From an uncultured Bacteroidales bacterium (lineage in GTDB: Bacteria; Bacteroidota; Bacteroidia; Bacteroidales; WCHB1-69), in assembly GCA_937901455.1 (NCBI GenBank), contig CALDIA010000218.1, forward strand, positions 1-20,864: a DNA stretch of 20,864 nt, in the 5' to 3' direction. The translations under genes and the position numbers were made by a program. Positions 1 to 6,480 of this stretch are shown here, one piece after another. The notes below the pieces were generated by a model. That model was given only the letters and a program-made list of their open reading frames with translations, searched no databases and was not told the origin of the DNA. Numbering within the stretch: position 1 is the first letter of the stretch; each line of letters opens with the position of its first letter.

Positions 1-405
1 CAGGGAGAGTGGAAATAGTTGATACTCTATGGTTCGCCCCGTAGCCGGTTCGTTGATCTCATTGGCGAGGGCGAACGAGGAGGAACCTGTGACAAGAATC
101 TGTGCGTCTGATTTGAGGTCTGCCAATTTCTTCACAGTAAGACCGATGTTCCTCACCCTCTGCGCCTCGTCGATGAAAACGACACGATGGTTGCCGACGA
201 TTTGTCTTAAAGCTGTCGAGGACTGTTCTTCCAGCAGGATTTTGTCCTCGTAATCATCGCAATTGAGATGAAGCACATTGTCTTCCGAAGACACGATGTG
301 GTCGAGCAGCGTGGTCTTTCCCACCTGGCGAGCGCCCATCAGTACGATTACATCTCCTTTAAAGAAGTCATTTTTAATAAGTTGCGAAATTTCTCTCTGT
401 ATCAT
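1..405 (-). CDS. AAA+ ATPase, DUF4143 family, N-terminal part (cut by window edge)
   Basis: The reading frame is open from the ATG at 405 to the window edge, giving 135 residues. A P-loop is seen at residues 24-31 (GARQVGKT), Walker B at about 76-80 (VVFIDE) followed by AQ, and a sensor-like LVTGSSS near 105-110. The order P-loop, hhhDEhQ, TGSSS is typical of the AAA_14/DUF4143 ATPases, which usually run to 380-450 aa with a C-terminal PD-(D/E)xK-like domain that would lie outside the window. Cellular role of the family is poorly known. The start is supported by a promoter just upstream (TTG, 19 bp, TATCTTTG at 427-434). It is the first of six such genes here. The family call is firm; the role is not assigned. 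Confidence 0.85.
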   Translation of the reverse strand, partial: MIQREISQLIKNDFFKGDVIVLMGARQVGKTTLLDHIVSSEDNVLHLNCDDYEDKILLEEQSSTALRQIVGNHRVVFIDEAQRVRNIGLTVKKLADLKSDAQILVTGSSSFALANEINEPATGRTIEYQLFPLSL

Positions 406-426
406 TAGGGATGATTTTTTATTCGG

Positions 427-456
427 CAAAGATACAAATAATCATTCAAATCGCAA
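427..456 (-). promoter_or_regulatory. Bacteroidota-type promoter for the 1-405 ATPase
   Basis: Read on the minus strand, TTG (454-456), 19 bp, then TATCTTTG (427-434), matching the TTTG/TAnnTTTG pattern of the Bacteroidota primary sigma factor. The start codon at 405 lies about 22 bp downstream. Confidence 0.6.
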
Positions 457-474
457 TACTAATACCAATCTTTT

Positions 475-486
475 CGGTTATAACCG
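475..486. promoter_or_regulatory. Perfect palindrome CGGTTATAACCG
   Basis: A perfect 12-bp palindrome about 20 bp upstream of the -33 element of the leftward ATPase promoter. It could be an operator. No protein can be assigned to it from sequence. Confidence 0.35.
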
Positions 487-524
487 CCAAATTCTGTATG
501 ATTGTTTCGGTTTAGAGGGTTTTA

Positions 525-645
525 GTCACTCCCCGAAGCCCGTCAGCCCGCCGGTGAGGATGATTCTTTCGTCTTCCGCTGTCCTTCCCGGATGTTCTGG
601 CAGCTGTTGATGACGGAGCCGGTGGCGAGGTTGAATCAGGTGCTT
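525..645. repeat. Gene-tail repeat, copy 1
   Basis: About 120 bp, strongly similar to 1717-1838; the block from about 571 to 630 differs at only a few positions, mostly transitions. Its first 38 bp also resemble 3077-3114, the last codons of the SH3/membrane protein gene. On the minus strand it could encode a tail ending LTGGLTGFGE-stop in the frame matching that gene. No complete gene fits; it is best described as a duplicated gene end at a cassette boundary. The rest of 406-783 holds only promoters and inverted repeats. Confidence 0.7.
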
Positions 646-692
646 GAAGAACCGTTTGTGTTTGATTGTAGAGACATTTCGCACAACGTTTG

Positions 693-741
693 CACATTGT
701 TTTTAACTAAAAATTGTTAAATTCAATTGATAATCAATGTG
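693..741. promoter_or_regulatory. Inverted repeats upstream of the RhuM gene
   Basis: CACATTG (693-699) and CAATGTG (735-741) form a 7-bp inverted repeat. A nested AATTG (712-716) / CAATT (724-728) pair lies between them. They sit just upstream of the -7 box at 754-761, a plausible position for operators. Confidence 0.3.
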
Positions 742-753
742 TTATGTTTTTTG

Positions 754-761
754 TATTTTTG
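754..761 (+). promoter_or_regulatory. -7 box TATTTTTG of the RhuM gene
   Basis: TATTTTTG matches the TAnnTTTG consensus and lies 22 bp before the ATG at 784. No -33 TTG with 19-21 bp spacing is seen; the nearest TTG (727-729) is 24 bp away. Confidence 0.5.
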
Positions 762-783
762 CGACGGAAAAATATTTTGAACT

Positions 784-1677
784 ATGGAGGAAATAAAACC
801 TATGAAAACAACACATTACGGAGGTGTTGTAATTTATCATGTGGCGGAGAATATCAATCTTGAAGTTCGTGTGGCCGATGACACTGCCTGGCTGTCACAG
901 GCACAGATGGCGATGTTGTTTGGTGTAAAAGAGAACACTGTAACTTACCATATCAAAGAGATATACAAGATTCGGGAGCTGGAAATGAAAGCAACTGCTC
1001 GAAAAATTCGAGTAGTTCGTCAAGAAGGCAATAGGACGGTGAACCGATATATTGATTTCTATAACCTTGATATGATCTTGTCCATAGGCTATCGTGTAAA
1101 TACCGTTTCTGGAATACAATTCCGGCATTGGGCAAGTGGTGTTTTGAAAGAGTATATGTTTCGCGGTTATGCTTTGAGTCCGCATTTGGTTCAATTAGAA
1201 CAGCATATCAAAAGACACGATTTGCAAATTTCGGACATCAACCAACGGATAGACAAAATAGTACAAACCGCCCTTCCACCTAAGGCCGGATTGTTTTTCA
1301 ATGGTGAAACGTTTGATGCATACGTGTTTGTGGCGGATTTGGTACGAAGTGCCGAAAAAGACATCAGACTGGTTGACAATTATTTAGATGAAAGTGTGCT
1401 TCTGCTTTTGGGCAAACGGCAAGCAGAAGTGAGCGCGACCATTTATACGGAGCGCATTACGAATCAAATACAGACAGACATCAGCAAGTACAACACCCAA
1501 TATCCACCTGTCACAATCAAAGAGATGGGGAAAGTGCATGACCGTTTTTTAATCATAGACCAACAACACTTTTACCATTTCGGGGCCTCTTTCAAGGACT
1601 TGGGCAAACGATTGTTCGTGGTATCAAAGATGGAGGAGCCAGCTGTGACGGAGGCCTTGATGAAAGTGTTCTCATAG
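784..1677 (+). CDS. RhuM-family protein with C-terminal PLD-like domain
   Basis: 297 aa. Residues about 20-135 are the RhuM (COG3943) N-terminal region, a predicted DNA-binding KilA-N/ORF6N-like domain (LEVRVADDTAWLSQAQMAML..., then YNLDMILSIGYRV and RHWASGVLKEYMFRGYAL). The C-terminal half carries VHDRFLIID around residue 252, an HxRx4D variant of the HxKx4D phospholipase-D nuclease motif, then YHFGASFKDLGKR. RhuM proteins are widespread and of unclear function; the PLD-like half suggests nucleic-acid binding or cleavage, but the Lys-to-Arg change leaves activity open. The start may be 802: GGAGGAAAT at 786-794 precedes that ATG by about 8 bp, a rare clear ribosome binding site. The gene lies between copies 1 and 2 of the gene-tail repeat and has no partner gene. 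Confidence 0.8.
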   Translation: MEEIKPMKTTHYGGVVIYHVAENINLEVRVADDTAWLSQAQMAMLFGVKENTVTYHIKEIYKIRELEMKATARKIRVVRQEGNRTVNRYIDFYNLDMILSIGYRVNTVSGIQFRHWASGVLKEYMFRGYALSPHLVQLEQHIKRHDLQISDINQRIDKIVQTALPPKAGLFFNGETFDAYVFVADLVRSAEKDIRLVDNYLDESVLLLLGKRQAEVSATIYTERITNQIQTDISKYNTQYPPVTIKEMGKVHDRFLIIDQQHFYHFGASFKDLGKRLFVVSKMEEPAVTEALMKVFS

Positions 1678-1716
1678 ATGTTGGGCGAAAAAAAGGACGA
1701 GAAACATACAGTTGTT

Positions 1717-1838
1717 GTCACTCCCCGAAGCTCATCCGCCCGCCGATGAGGATGATGCAGTCTCCTTCCGCTGTTCTTCCCGGATGTTCTGGCAGTTGTT
1801 AATGACGGAGCCGGTGGCGAGGATGAGGAGCAGTGCTT
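1717..1838. repeat. Gene-tail repeat, copy 2
   Basis: Near-duplicate of 525-645. Its first 38 bp (1717-1754) match 3077-3114 at about 36 of 38 positions. It fills the gap between the RhuM gene and the convergent ATPase and ends at the ATPase stop codon. It contains CTCATC, 8 bp, GATGAG, a small hairpin also present in copy 3. On the minus strand the frame matching the SH3 gene reads ILIGGRMSFGE-stop. Confidence 0.75.
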
Positions 1839-2982
1839 ATGGCACATTCAGATAGAAGCGATGTCCGTTCTCATTGCTGTCGTTTTCCGCCTGGCCCGTG
1901 TTTATCACTTGCGTGGTGACCGTTTCGTTGGGAAACAGACTGCGGAAATAGTTGAGATTCTTATAGAAGTCGGGGTGAATGTTGGATGAAAGTTTGATTT
2001 CATACGCATCCAGCTGCAAGCCGTCTTCCAAAACCAAATCGACTTCGTGCTGGCTTTTGTCGCGGAAGAAGTAGAGGTTGTTGTCCAAGCCTTTGTTGTA
2101 CTGGTTTTTAAGAAACTCGCACACCACCATGTTTTCAAATATGGAACCTCTCAGCGGGTGGGTCTCCAACTGCTGCGAAGTGTGGATTCCCAGCAGATAG
2201 CATACTAACCCCACGTCGTGAAAGTAGATTTTAGGGGTCTTGACCAACCGTTTCCCGATGTTGCGAAAAAAGGGAGGCAGACGGAAAGCCACGTAGGAGG
2301 TCTCCAATACGTTCATCCACTCCTGTATGGTGGGTATCGACACGCCCAATTCGTTAGAGATTCCTTGTGCGTTGAATTCGGTGCCGATTCTCGAAGCGCA
2401 GATCACGATGAATCTCCTGAACTCAGAAAGGTGGCGAATATTCATCACCTGTCGTACATCACGTTGCAGGTATGTGGAGAAATATTGCCGGTAAATATCC
2501 TGGGGTGGGACATGCTTGGCCCATACCGCAGGATAAAAACCGTTCAACATGATGCTGTACAATCCCGCCGACTTGTCCTCCTCTGTCAGTTCGGCAATGG
2601 ACAAAGGGAGGAGTGTCAGCACGGCGGTGCGACCAGCCAGCGACTGTGTGATGCGCTGCATCAGAAGCAGGTTGTTGCTTCCTGTGAGAACAAAGGCGGC
2701 ATCCGGATACTCATCCACCACCACCTGTACGGCGGAGAGGATTTCGGGCATTTTTTGCACTTCGTCGATCACCAGGCCTTTCCTGTGTTTCACTAAAAAC
2801 TCCTTTCTGTTGAGTTCCAATTCGCCAACAGTGGTTTCGTCCTCCAGATTGACATAATTGTGGTGAGGGAACGCCTTTTTGCACAATGTGGTTTTGCCCG
2901 ACTGCCGCGGCCCCGTAATGGTGACCACCCTGAAAAGTTCAGACAACCGCAGAGCCTCTTTTTCTAACATCCTGTTATACAT
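1837..2982 (-). CDS. AAA+ ATPase, DUF4143 family
   Basis: 381 aa from the chosen ATG at 2982. P-loop GPRQSGKT at residues 24-31, Walker B GLVIDE at about 69-74, sensor-like FVLTGSNN, then SLAGRT, a likely arginine-finger region. The C-terminal part has QHEVDLVL and, about 15 residues on, YEIKLS, the E-hD...ExK core of a PD-(D/E)xK fold. A longer frame begins at 3033, but that codon lies at or before the promoter elements (3003-3010 and 3031-3038), so 2982 is preferred. It resembles the ATPase at 17303 closely enough to be a paralogue. It stands alone, flanked by repeat copies 2 and 3. The family's cellular role is unresolved. Confidence 0.85.
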   Translation of the reverse strand: MYNRMLEKEALRLSELFRVVTITGPRQSGKTTLCKKAFPHHNYVNLEDETTVGELELNRKEFLVKHRKGLVIDEVQKMPEILSAVQVVVDEYPDAAFVLTGSNNLLLMQRITQSLAGRTAVLTLLPLSIAELTEEDKSAGLYSIMLNGFYPAVWAKHVPPQDIYRQYFSTYLQRDVRQVMNIRHLSEFRRFIVICASRIGTEFNAQGISNELGVSIPTIQEWMNVLETSYVAFRLPPFFRNIGKRLVKTPKIYFHDVGLVCYLLGIHTSQQLETHPLRGSIFENMVVCEFLKNQYNKGLDNNLYFFRDKSQHEVDLVLEDGLQLDAYEIKLSSNIHPDFYKNLNYFRSLFPNETVTTQVINTGQAENDSNENGHRFYLNVP

Positions 2983-2991
2983 AGCTTTATG

Positions 2992-3060
2992 TGTACTTTG
3001 GACAAAAATAAAGTTGTACTTTAGATTTGGCAAAGATACACTTTATTTCTGAATACGCAA
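2992..3060 (-). promoter_or_regulatory. Tandem promoters with repeated AAAGTACA boxes
   Basis: On the minus strand, two overlapping promoters can be read. The first is TTG (3058-3060), 19 bp, TATCTTTG (3031-3038). The second reuses the TTTG of that box as its -33, then 20 bp, then TATTTTTG (3003-3010). The octamer AAAGTACA occurs twice, at 3015-3022 and 2992-2999, on either side of the second -7 box, which suggests regulatory sites. Confidence 0.6.
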
Positions 3061-3076
3061 TGCAAGATAGTAGAAA

Positions 3077-3114
3077 GTCACTCCTCGAAGCTCATCAGCC
3101 CGCCGATGAGGATG
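3077..3114. repeat. Gene-tail repeat, copy 3 (end of the SH3 gene)
   Basis: The last codons of the SH3/membrane protein gene (ILIGGLMSFEE-stop on the minus strand). This 38-bp segment reappears at 1717-1754 and, less exactly, at 525-562, so the ATPase gene sits between two direct copies. Confidence 0.75.
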
Positions 3115-3839
3115 CCGAGGACGAGGAAGATGATGACGGCTTTGCGGCTCAATCCACGGTTTTCCCATATTTTGAAAATCAAATAGAAAAAGCCGAAAGC
3201 CATAATGGGGATGACCACCAATTTCATTATCACTGAGAAAACAACGTAAAAAGGACTGCCCCAGTTGGCGATGACCGAAAGAGCCAAACTGCCAATGAGA
3301 CACAGTCCTGCTATGACATAAAGCGCGATGATTACATACTTTCCGAAAATCATTCCTCCCCAGAAAGCATCATATAGATGCAGGAACACAACAAGCCATG
3401 GGAATAATAACAGGCCGAAGTCGAGCCAGCCTCGGATGACCACCATTTCGCCCTGCCGAACTTTGATTACTGCAAAGGCATATATTCCGACTGCAACAGC
3501 GAAGCAAACCCAAAAAATTGCTTTCTGCTTGTCCGTCCAGGGTTCATCAATCTGGCTTTCTTCCGAAGATGATGAACACAGTTCCATATAACTCATATTT
3601 ACGTAGCCTGTATCTCCATTCATAAGCATTGAGCCCCATTCGCCGTCAAGAGATAGAATGTCAACGTTTTCGTTTTGTGCTATCTGCCCGATGACTTTTC
3701 CTGACTTGTCAGCCGTGTCACGGACGTTGAGGTGTGAGGCGGTGCAACGGTAGTTGTCGGCCATTGCTGTTGCCGTGGCAAAGAAACAGGCCACGAGCAT
3801 AAGAACAAGTGCTCTAATTTTATTTTTCATTCTTTTCAT
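3078..3839 (-). CDS. SH3-domain protein with multiple membrane segments
   Basis: 253 aa. Residues 1-27 form a signal peptide (basic start, hydrophobic core, ATAMA before D28). Residues about 30-85 look like a bacterial SH3 domain (LNVRDTADKSGKVIGQI, then GEWGSML, then TGYVNMSYM). From about 105 there are five or six hydrophobic helices, ending with a last helix before MSFEE. Bacterial SH3 domains usually bind peptidoglycan or peptides outside the membrane, so an envelope sensor or scaffold is plausible. The start overlaps the end of the channel gene by 20 bp (ATG at 3830 is an alternative), so the two are surely co-translated or co-transcribed. No specific function is known to me. Its 3' end is the source of the gene-tail repeat. 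Confidence 0.75.
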   Translation of the reverse strand: MKRMKNKIRALVLMLVACFFATATAMADNYRCTASHLNVRDTADKSGKVIGQIAQNENVDILSLDGEWGSMLMNGDTGYVNMSYMELCSSSSEESQIDEPWTDKQKAIFWVCFAVAVGIYAFAVIKVRQGEMVVIRGWLDFGLLLFPWLVVFLHLYDAFWGGMIFGKYVIIALYVIAGLCLIGSLALSVIANWGSPFYVVFSVIMKLVVIPIMAFGFFYLIFKIWENRGLSRKAVIIFLVLGILIGGLMSFEE

Positions 3840-4596
3840 TGATTAATTGGTCAATTTTCTTTTCAATCTCATTGAGTTTTGCTTTCACATCATCGTTGTT
3901 GTCGGCCACCATGGCATCCACGAAGATGGAGTTGATGAAACTCATGCCGATGATGCCGCCCATAATCAGTAATATACAGAAATAGAAACGCACGATAGAA
4001 CCGACAGCCGGAGCAGTGGCCGCTGCAATGGCGTCGGGGATGTCGTACCAACCCTCCACCGTGCAAATGCGGAAGACGGAATAGATGGAATCCAGCGGCG
4101 TGGCGAAGTAGCTCGGTGCGATATCCTTGAACAGGCTGCAATTGACGAGCCCGAACACGATTATCAGCACGAGGAAGCAGAGCAGAATGCTGTATGATTC
4201 CCTCAAAGCCAGTTTGAAGCCTTTGATAATCTGGTCAAAGTTGGGGAAGAAGTGCAGCACACGCAGAAAACGAAGCGCGCGCAGCAGTCTCAACACCAGC
4301 AGAAACGACAAATCCATCAGTCCCGTGGGGATGAACAGTGCGATAATGGACGGAATGGAGACAATCACCAAGATGCCGTCAAGGCGGTTCCATCCCGACG
4401 ACCAATATCCTTTTAGTCCGTATTCGGCATGTTTCACGCCCATCTCCACCATAAAGGCCAGCGTGCAGACCACATCAACAATCTGTATCCAAAGATTGTC
4501 GATATTGCTGGCTTGCAGAAAGATGACAATGGCATTCAGCAGAATGACACCGAAGATGAATTTCTCGTTAAGGAAAAGTTGCTTTATTCGATTCAT
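3820..4596 (-). CDS. Voltage-gated ion channel, single six-TM subunit
   Basis: 258 aa. S1 to S3 lie at about 11-30, 36-53 and 71-90. S4 (97-116) has arginines at 103, 106, 109 and 112, every third residue, the classic voltage sensor. S5 is at about 134-152, the pore loop at 168-187 with the filter TVEGWYD at 179-185, and S6 at about 203-230. The C-terminus (235-256) is a charged coiled coil. This is the layout of NaChBac-type bacterial channels (TLESW filter). The EGW filter also resembles domain I of eukaryotic calcium channels, so ion choice is uncertain. The protein should form a tetramer in the inner membrane. It overlaps the SH3 gene downstream. A terminator (4614-4652) and a -7 box (4613-4620) separate it from the ATP-grasp gene. 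Confidence 0.88.
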   Translation of the reverse strand: MNRIKQLFLNEKFIFGVILLNAIVIFLQASNIDNLWIQIVDVVCTLAFMVEMGVKHAEYGLKGYWSSGWNRLDGILVIVSIPSIIALFIPTGLMDLSFLLVLRLLRALRFLRVLHFFPNFDQIIKGFKLALRESYSILLCFLVLIIVFGLVNCSLFKDIAPSYFATPLDSIYSVFRICTVEGWYDIPDAIAAATAPAVGSIVRFYFCILLIMGGIIGMSFINSIFVDAMVADNNDDVKAKLNEIEKKIDQLINEKNEK

Positions 4597-4612
4597 CTTA
4601 ATTGAGTTTTGT

Positions 4613-4620
4613 CAAAAATA
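4613..4620 (-). promoter_or_regulatory. -7 box TATTTTTG of the channel gene
   Basis: CAAAAATA on the plus strand, hence TATTTTTG on the minus strand, 16 bp before the channel ATG. It overlaps the T-rich part of the upstream terminator. No clear -33 TTG is seen. Confidence 0.45.
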
Positions 4621-4652
4621 ACAAAAGGGTATGCCATTCGGCGGCACACCCT
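4614..4652 (-). terminator. Rho-independent terminator after the ATP-grasp gene
   Basis: AGGGTATGCC (4626-4635) pairs with GGCACACCCT (4643-4652) with one mismatch and a 7-base loop. On the minus strand the stem begins inside the stop codon and is followed by TTTTGTTATTTTTG. This marks an end of the peptide/ATP-grasp unit, though read-through to the channel is possible. Confidence 0.7.
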
Positions 4653-5649
4653 ACAAATTCACATTTTCGTACTTGGCCAGATTTTTCGCCATGATTTTGG
4701 AGATGTCGTAGCCGGTTTCCATCTCAATCCAGAGCCACTGGCCGTTGGGGTTGCATTCGAGGAAAACATACTCGCCTTCGGGCGTGACGATGAAATCGAA
4801 GCAGCCGAAGTTCAGTTTCATCCGTTGCAGGAAGGCGAGGCAGAACCAGCGGATGTTCTCGGGCAGTTCCACAATCTCGTGCTTGAGATTGTAGTCGTAG
4901 CCTTGCCGCCAATCGATTTTGCCCTTGTCGTCGTCTTGGATTTGCGAATCAATCTTGCAGGCGATAACATCCTGATTGATAACGGTAATGCGCAGTTCGT
5001 AGGCCTTTTCCACATAGTTCTGCACAAAACTGACCGTCTGGGTGAACGCCTTTTCGGGCTGCTGGAGCAGGTCTTTACTTGCGGCCTTTTGGGAGTAAAA
5101 GACGTATTCCTGTTCCCCGTTGAGATACACATTTCCGTTGCTGATGGGTTTCAGCGACAAATCTTGATGCCGTTCGGCAAGTTGTGCAATAGGTGCTTTT
5201 TCATTGGAAAAGCAAGTGTCAGGAATACACATTCCCAATTGGTGGGCAATAGACAATTGCAACATTTTTGATGAAGCGGGGCGGTCTTCCACAATACTGC
5301 CGATGGAATATACATCTTTGAGGTAGTAGCGGATAAAACTTAAGAATCCGTGCGCCTCCTCAATGTTGTGCTTGTTGATTTCCTCTATCTCACTTCTGAT
5401 GGGCAGTTCAGATGGAATCTCCGGTCTCCTTTCCCAAATGGCTGTGATCTGGTGACCATACATTTCCAATCCGTTTTTGATATTTCGGATGTAAAAATCA
5501 CAATCTTGCTCGTTTGCCCACCACGAGAATTGATAATCCGTGAGCAGGCATTCCGAATTGAGACGAAAGACAGGCACCCGCCACGTGTTCAGATACTGAA
5601 TTACGTGGGTGGGGTGCGAGTCTTCTTTGTTGGTGAAAATGAGGACCAT
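4651..5649 (-). CDS. ATP-grasp peptide ligase (graspetide maturase-like)
   Basis: 332 aa. The C-terminal region is diagnostic: CFDFIVTPEGEYVFLECNPN at about 283-302, with D285, E298 and N300 as the expected Mg/ATP ligands, followed by GQWLWIE and TGYDI. AYELRITVI and a Lys-containing segment (LSLKPISNGNV) fit the central ATP-grasp fold. This pattern is that of MvdD, TgmB and GwsG enzymes, which join Asp/Glu side chains of a precursor peptide to Ser/Thr/Lys side chains as ester or amide macrocycles. The gene starts 5 bp after an 84-aa peptide gene, the expected partner. No SPASM protein, C39 protease or ABC exporter is in the window, so the wider pathway is incomplete or different. A tubulin- or glutamate-ligase-type role is less likely given the neighbour. 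Confidence 0.82.
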   Translation of the reverse strand: MVLIFTNKEDSHPTHVIQYLNTWRVPVFRLNSECLLTDYQFSWWANEQDCDFYIRNIKNGLEMYGHQITAIWERRPEIPSELPIRSEIEEINKHNIEEAHGFLSFIRYYLKDVYSIGSIVEDRPASSKMLQLSIAHQLGMCIPDTCFSNEKAPIAQLAERHQDLSLKPISNGNVYLNGEQEYVFYSQKAASKDLLQQPEKAFTQTVSFVQNYVEKAYELRITVINQDVIACKIDSQIQDDDKGKIDWRQGYDYNLKHEIVELPENIRWFCLAFLQRMKLNFGCFDFIVTPEGEYVFLECNPNGQWLWIEMETGYDISKIMAKNLAKYENVNL

Positions 5650-5654
5650 TTGAT

Positions 5655-5909
5655 CTATCTCACAGTTTTACTATCATCTATTACATTAGCTTTGTCTCCT
5701 ACAGATACTCCATTACCAGGTCTCCCCTTAATGTAGGTACGATTTGTTTTTAAACTCTTAGTACCGATTGTTCTCATATCGTAAGAAATCTGTTCTCCAT
5801 CGTTATAAGAAAACTTTATTTCATCCGCCTCTTGAATAGGAGCAGGTGTTGTGAAATTCATTAACAGCGGCATAATGTTGCCTTGGCTGAATTGATTATA
5901 CGTTTGCAT
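5655..5909 (-). CDS. Candidate precursor peptide of the ATP-grasp enzyme
   Basis: 84 aa, ending 5 bp before the ATP-grasp gene. No known domain is recognised. The N-terminal half (residues 1-45) could be a leader: MPLLMNF, then an acidic stretch IQEADEIKFSYNDGEQ. The C-terminal half is rich in Thr, Lys and Gly and ends with SVGDKANVIDDSKTVR, where D72, D78 and D79 are acids next to Lys 73, Ser 80, Lys 81 and Thr 82, the residue types ATP-grasp ligases link. No double-Gly cleavage site is obvious. The call rests on size, position and composition; an unrelated small protein is possible. Confidence 0.55.
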   Translation of the reverse strand: MQTYNQFSQGNIMPLLMNFTTPAPIQEADEIKFSYNDGEQISYDMRTIGTKSLKTNRTYIKGRPGNGVSVGDKANVIDDSKTVR

Positions 5910-5936
5910 AATTTTGATTTTTTAAGGGTTTGATAA

Positions 5937-6386
5937 TTAATTTTCTTCTTCGACAATTTCCTCGCTGAAATTGGCATCGCTGCCTTCAATCTTGATGTCG
6001 CGGTCGTTTTGGGCGAAGATGGCGATGTCGCAAATCATACGGGCACCATTAGCCTCAAGAGAATTGCAGACAGTCAAAAGAATGCCAACTTCTTCCTCGG
6101 CCAACGTTTTGTCGGCCAAGGCCACTTGGATGCAGGCTTCCATAATGAGCTGTTTGTCGGCGGGGTCTTCCACCGTTTTGCCCACTTCCGCGATGTAGCT
6201 GTAGATGTCGGGGCATTTGGCCTGTTTTTCGTTCTCCTCCAACAGGAGTTTAGTGATTTCGGAGGCGTCGCATTCGAGGTCTGCGGCCACACGTTTGATG
6301 ACATCGATTTCGGCGGCATCCACTTTGCCGTCGGCACGAAGGGTTGCCATCGTCAGGGCAACCAGCTGTTGGTTAAAATTTCCCAT
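5937..6386 (-). CDS. TerB-like protein
   Basis: 149 aa, alpha-helical and acidic. Two TerB-type repeats are visible: TLRADGKVDAAEIDVIK at about 15-31 and VALADKTLAEEEVGIL further on, each an A(L/R)ADG/K...E turn thought to bind metal in TerB (PF05099/COG3793). The C-terminus after about 130 is an acidic tail (EIVEEEN). TerB domains are found in tellurite and stress systems and in several phage-defence systems, often with a membrane or scaffold role. It precedes the peptide gene by 27 bp, so it likely belongs to that unit. An 85-bp gap with AT-rich repeats separates it from the DUF262 gene; no promoter box is seen there. Confidence 0.75.
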   Translation of the reverse strand: MGNFNQQLVALTMATLRADGKVDAAEIDVIKRVAADLECDASEITKLLLEENEKQAKCPDIYSYIAEVGKTVEDPADKQLIMEACIQVALADKTLAEEEVGILLTVCNSLEANGARMICDIAIFAQNDRDIKIEGSDANFSEEIVEEEN

Positions 6387-6421
6387 AGTTTTAAGGATTT
6401 TAGTTTGTGCCTACTCTGTTG

Positions 6422-6480
6422 AACGCTTTTCGGCGGGGGCGTTTTGTTAATTAGGAATTAGAAATTTGCAATTAGGAATT
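6422..6480. repeat. Short AT-rich direct repeat and weak hairpin
   Basis: AATTAGGAATT occurs at 6449-6459 and again at 6470-6480, the second overlapping the stop codon of the DUF262/HNH gene. A weak hairpin AACGC (6422-6426) / GCGTT (6439-6443) lies next to it. Such AT-rich repeats are common between genes in Bacteroidota. Confidence 0.45.

Noticed and set aside
512..697. Minus-strand reading frame of 61 codons, and a similar one at 1572-1847
   Set aside because: Both are produced by the gene-tail repeat; their frame differs from that of the SH3 gene end and their starts lie in unrelated flanking DNA.
525..1838. Integron attC sites
   Set aside because: Repeats bound single genes, but no integrase and no attC-type core sites were seen; the repeat matches a gene end instead.
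2218..2796. 192-codon plus-strand frame inside the ATPase
   Set aside because: Antisense shadow of a gene with clear ATPase motifs.
1837..3033. Longer start of the ATPase at 3033
   Set aside because: It would lie at or upstream of the promoter elements, and the extra 17 residues are not family-like.
4609..5271. 220-codon plus-strand frame opposite the ATP-grasp gene
   Set aside because: Antisense shadow; the minus strand holds the diagnostic ATP-grasp motifs.
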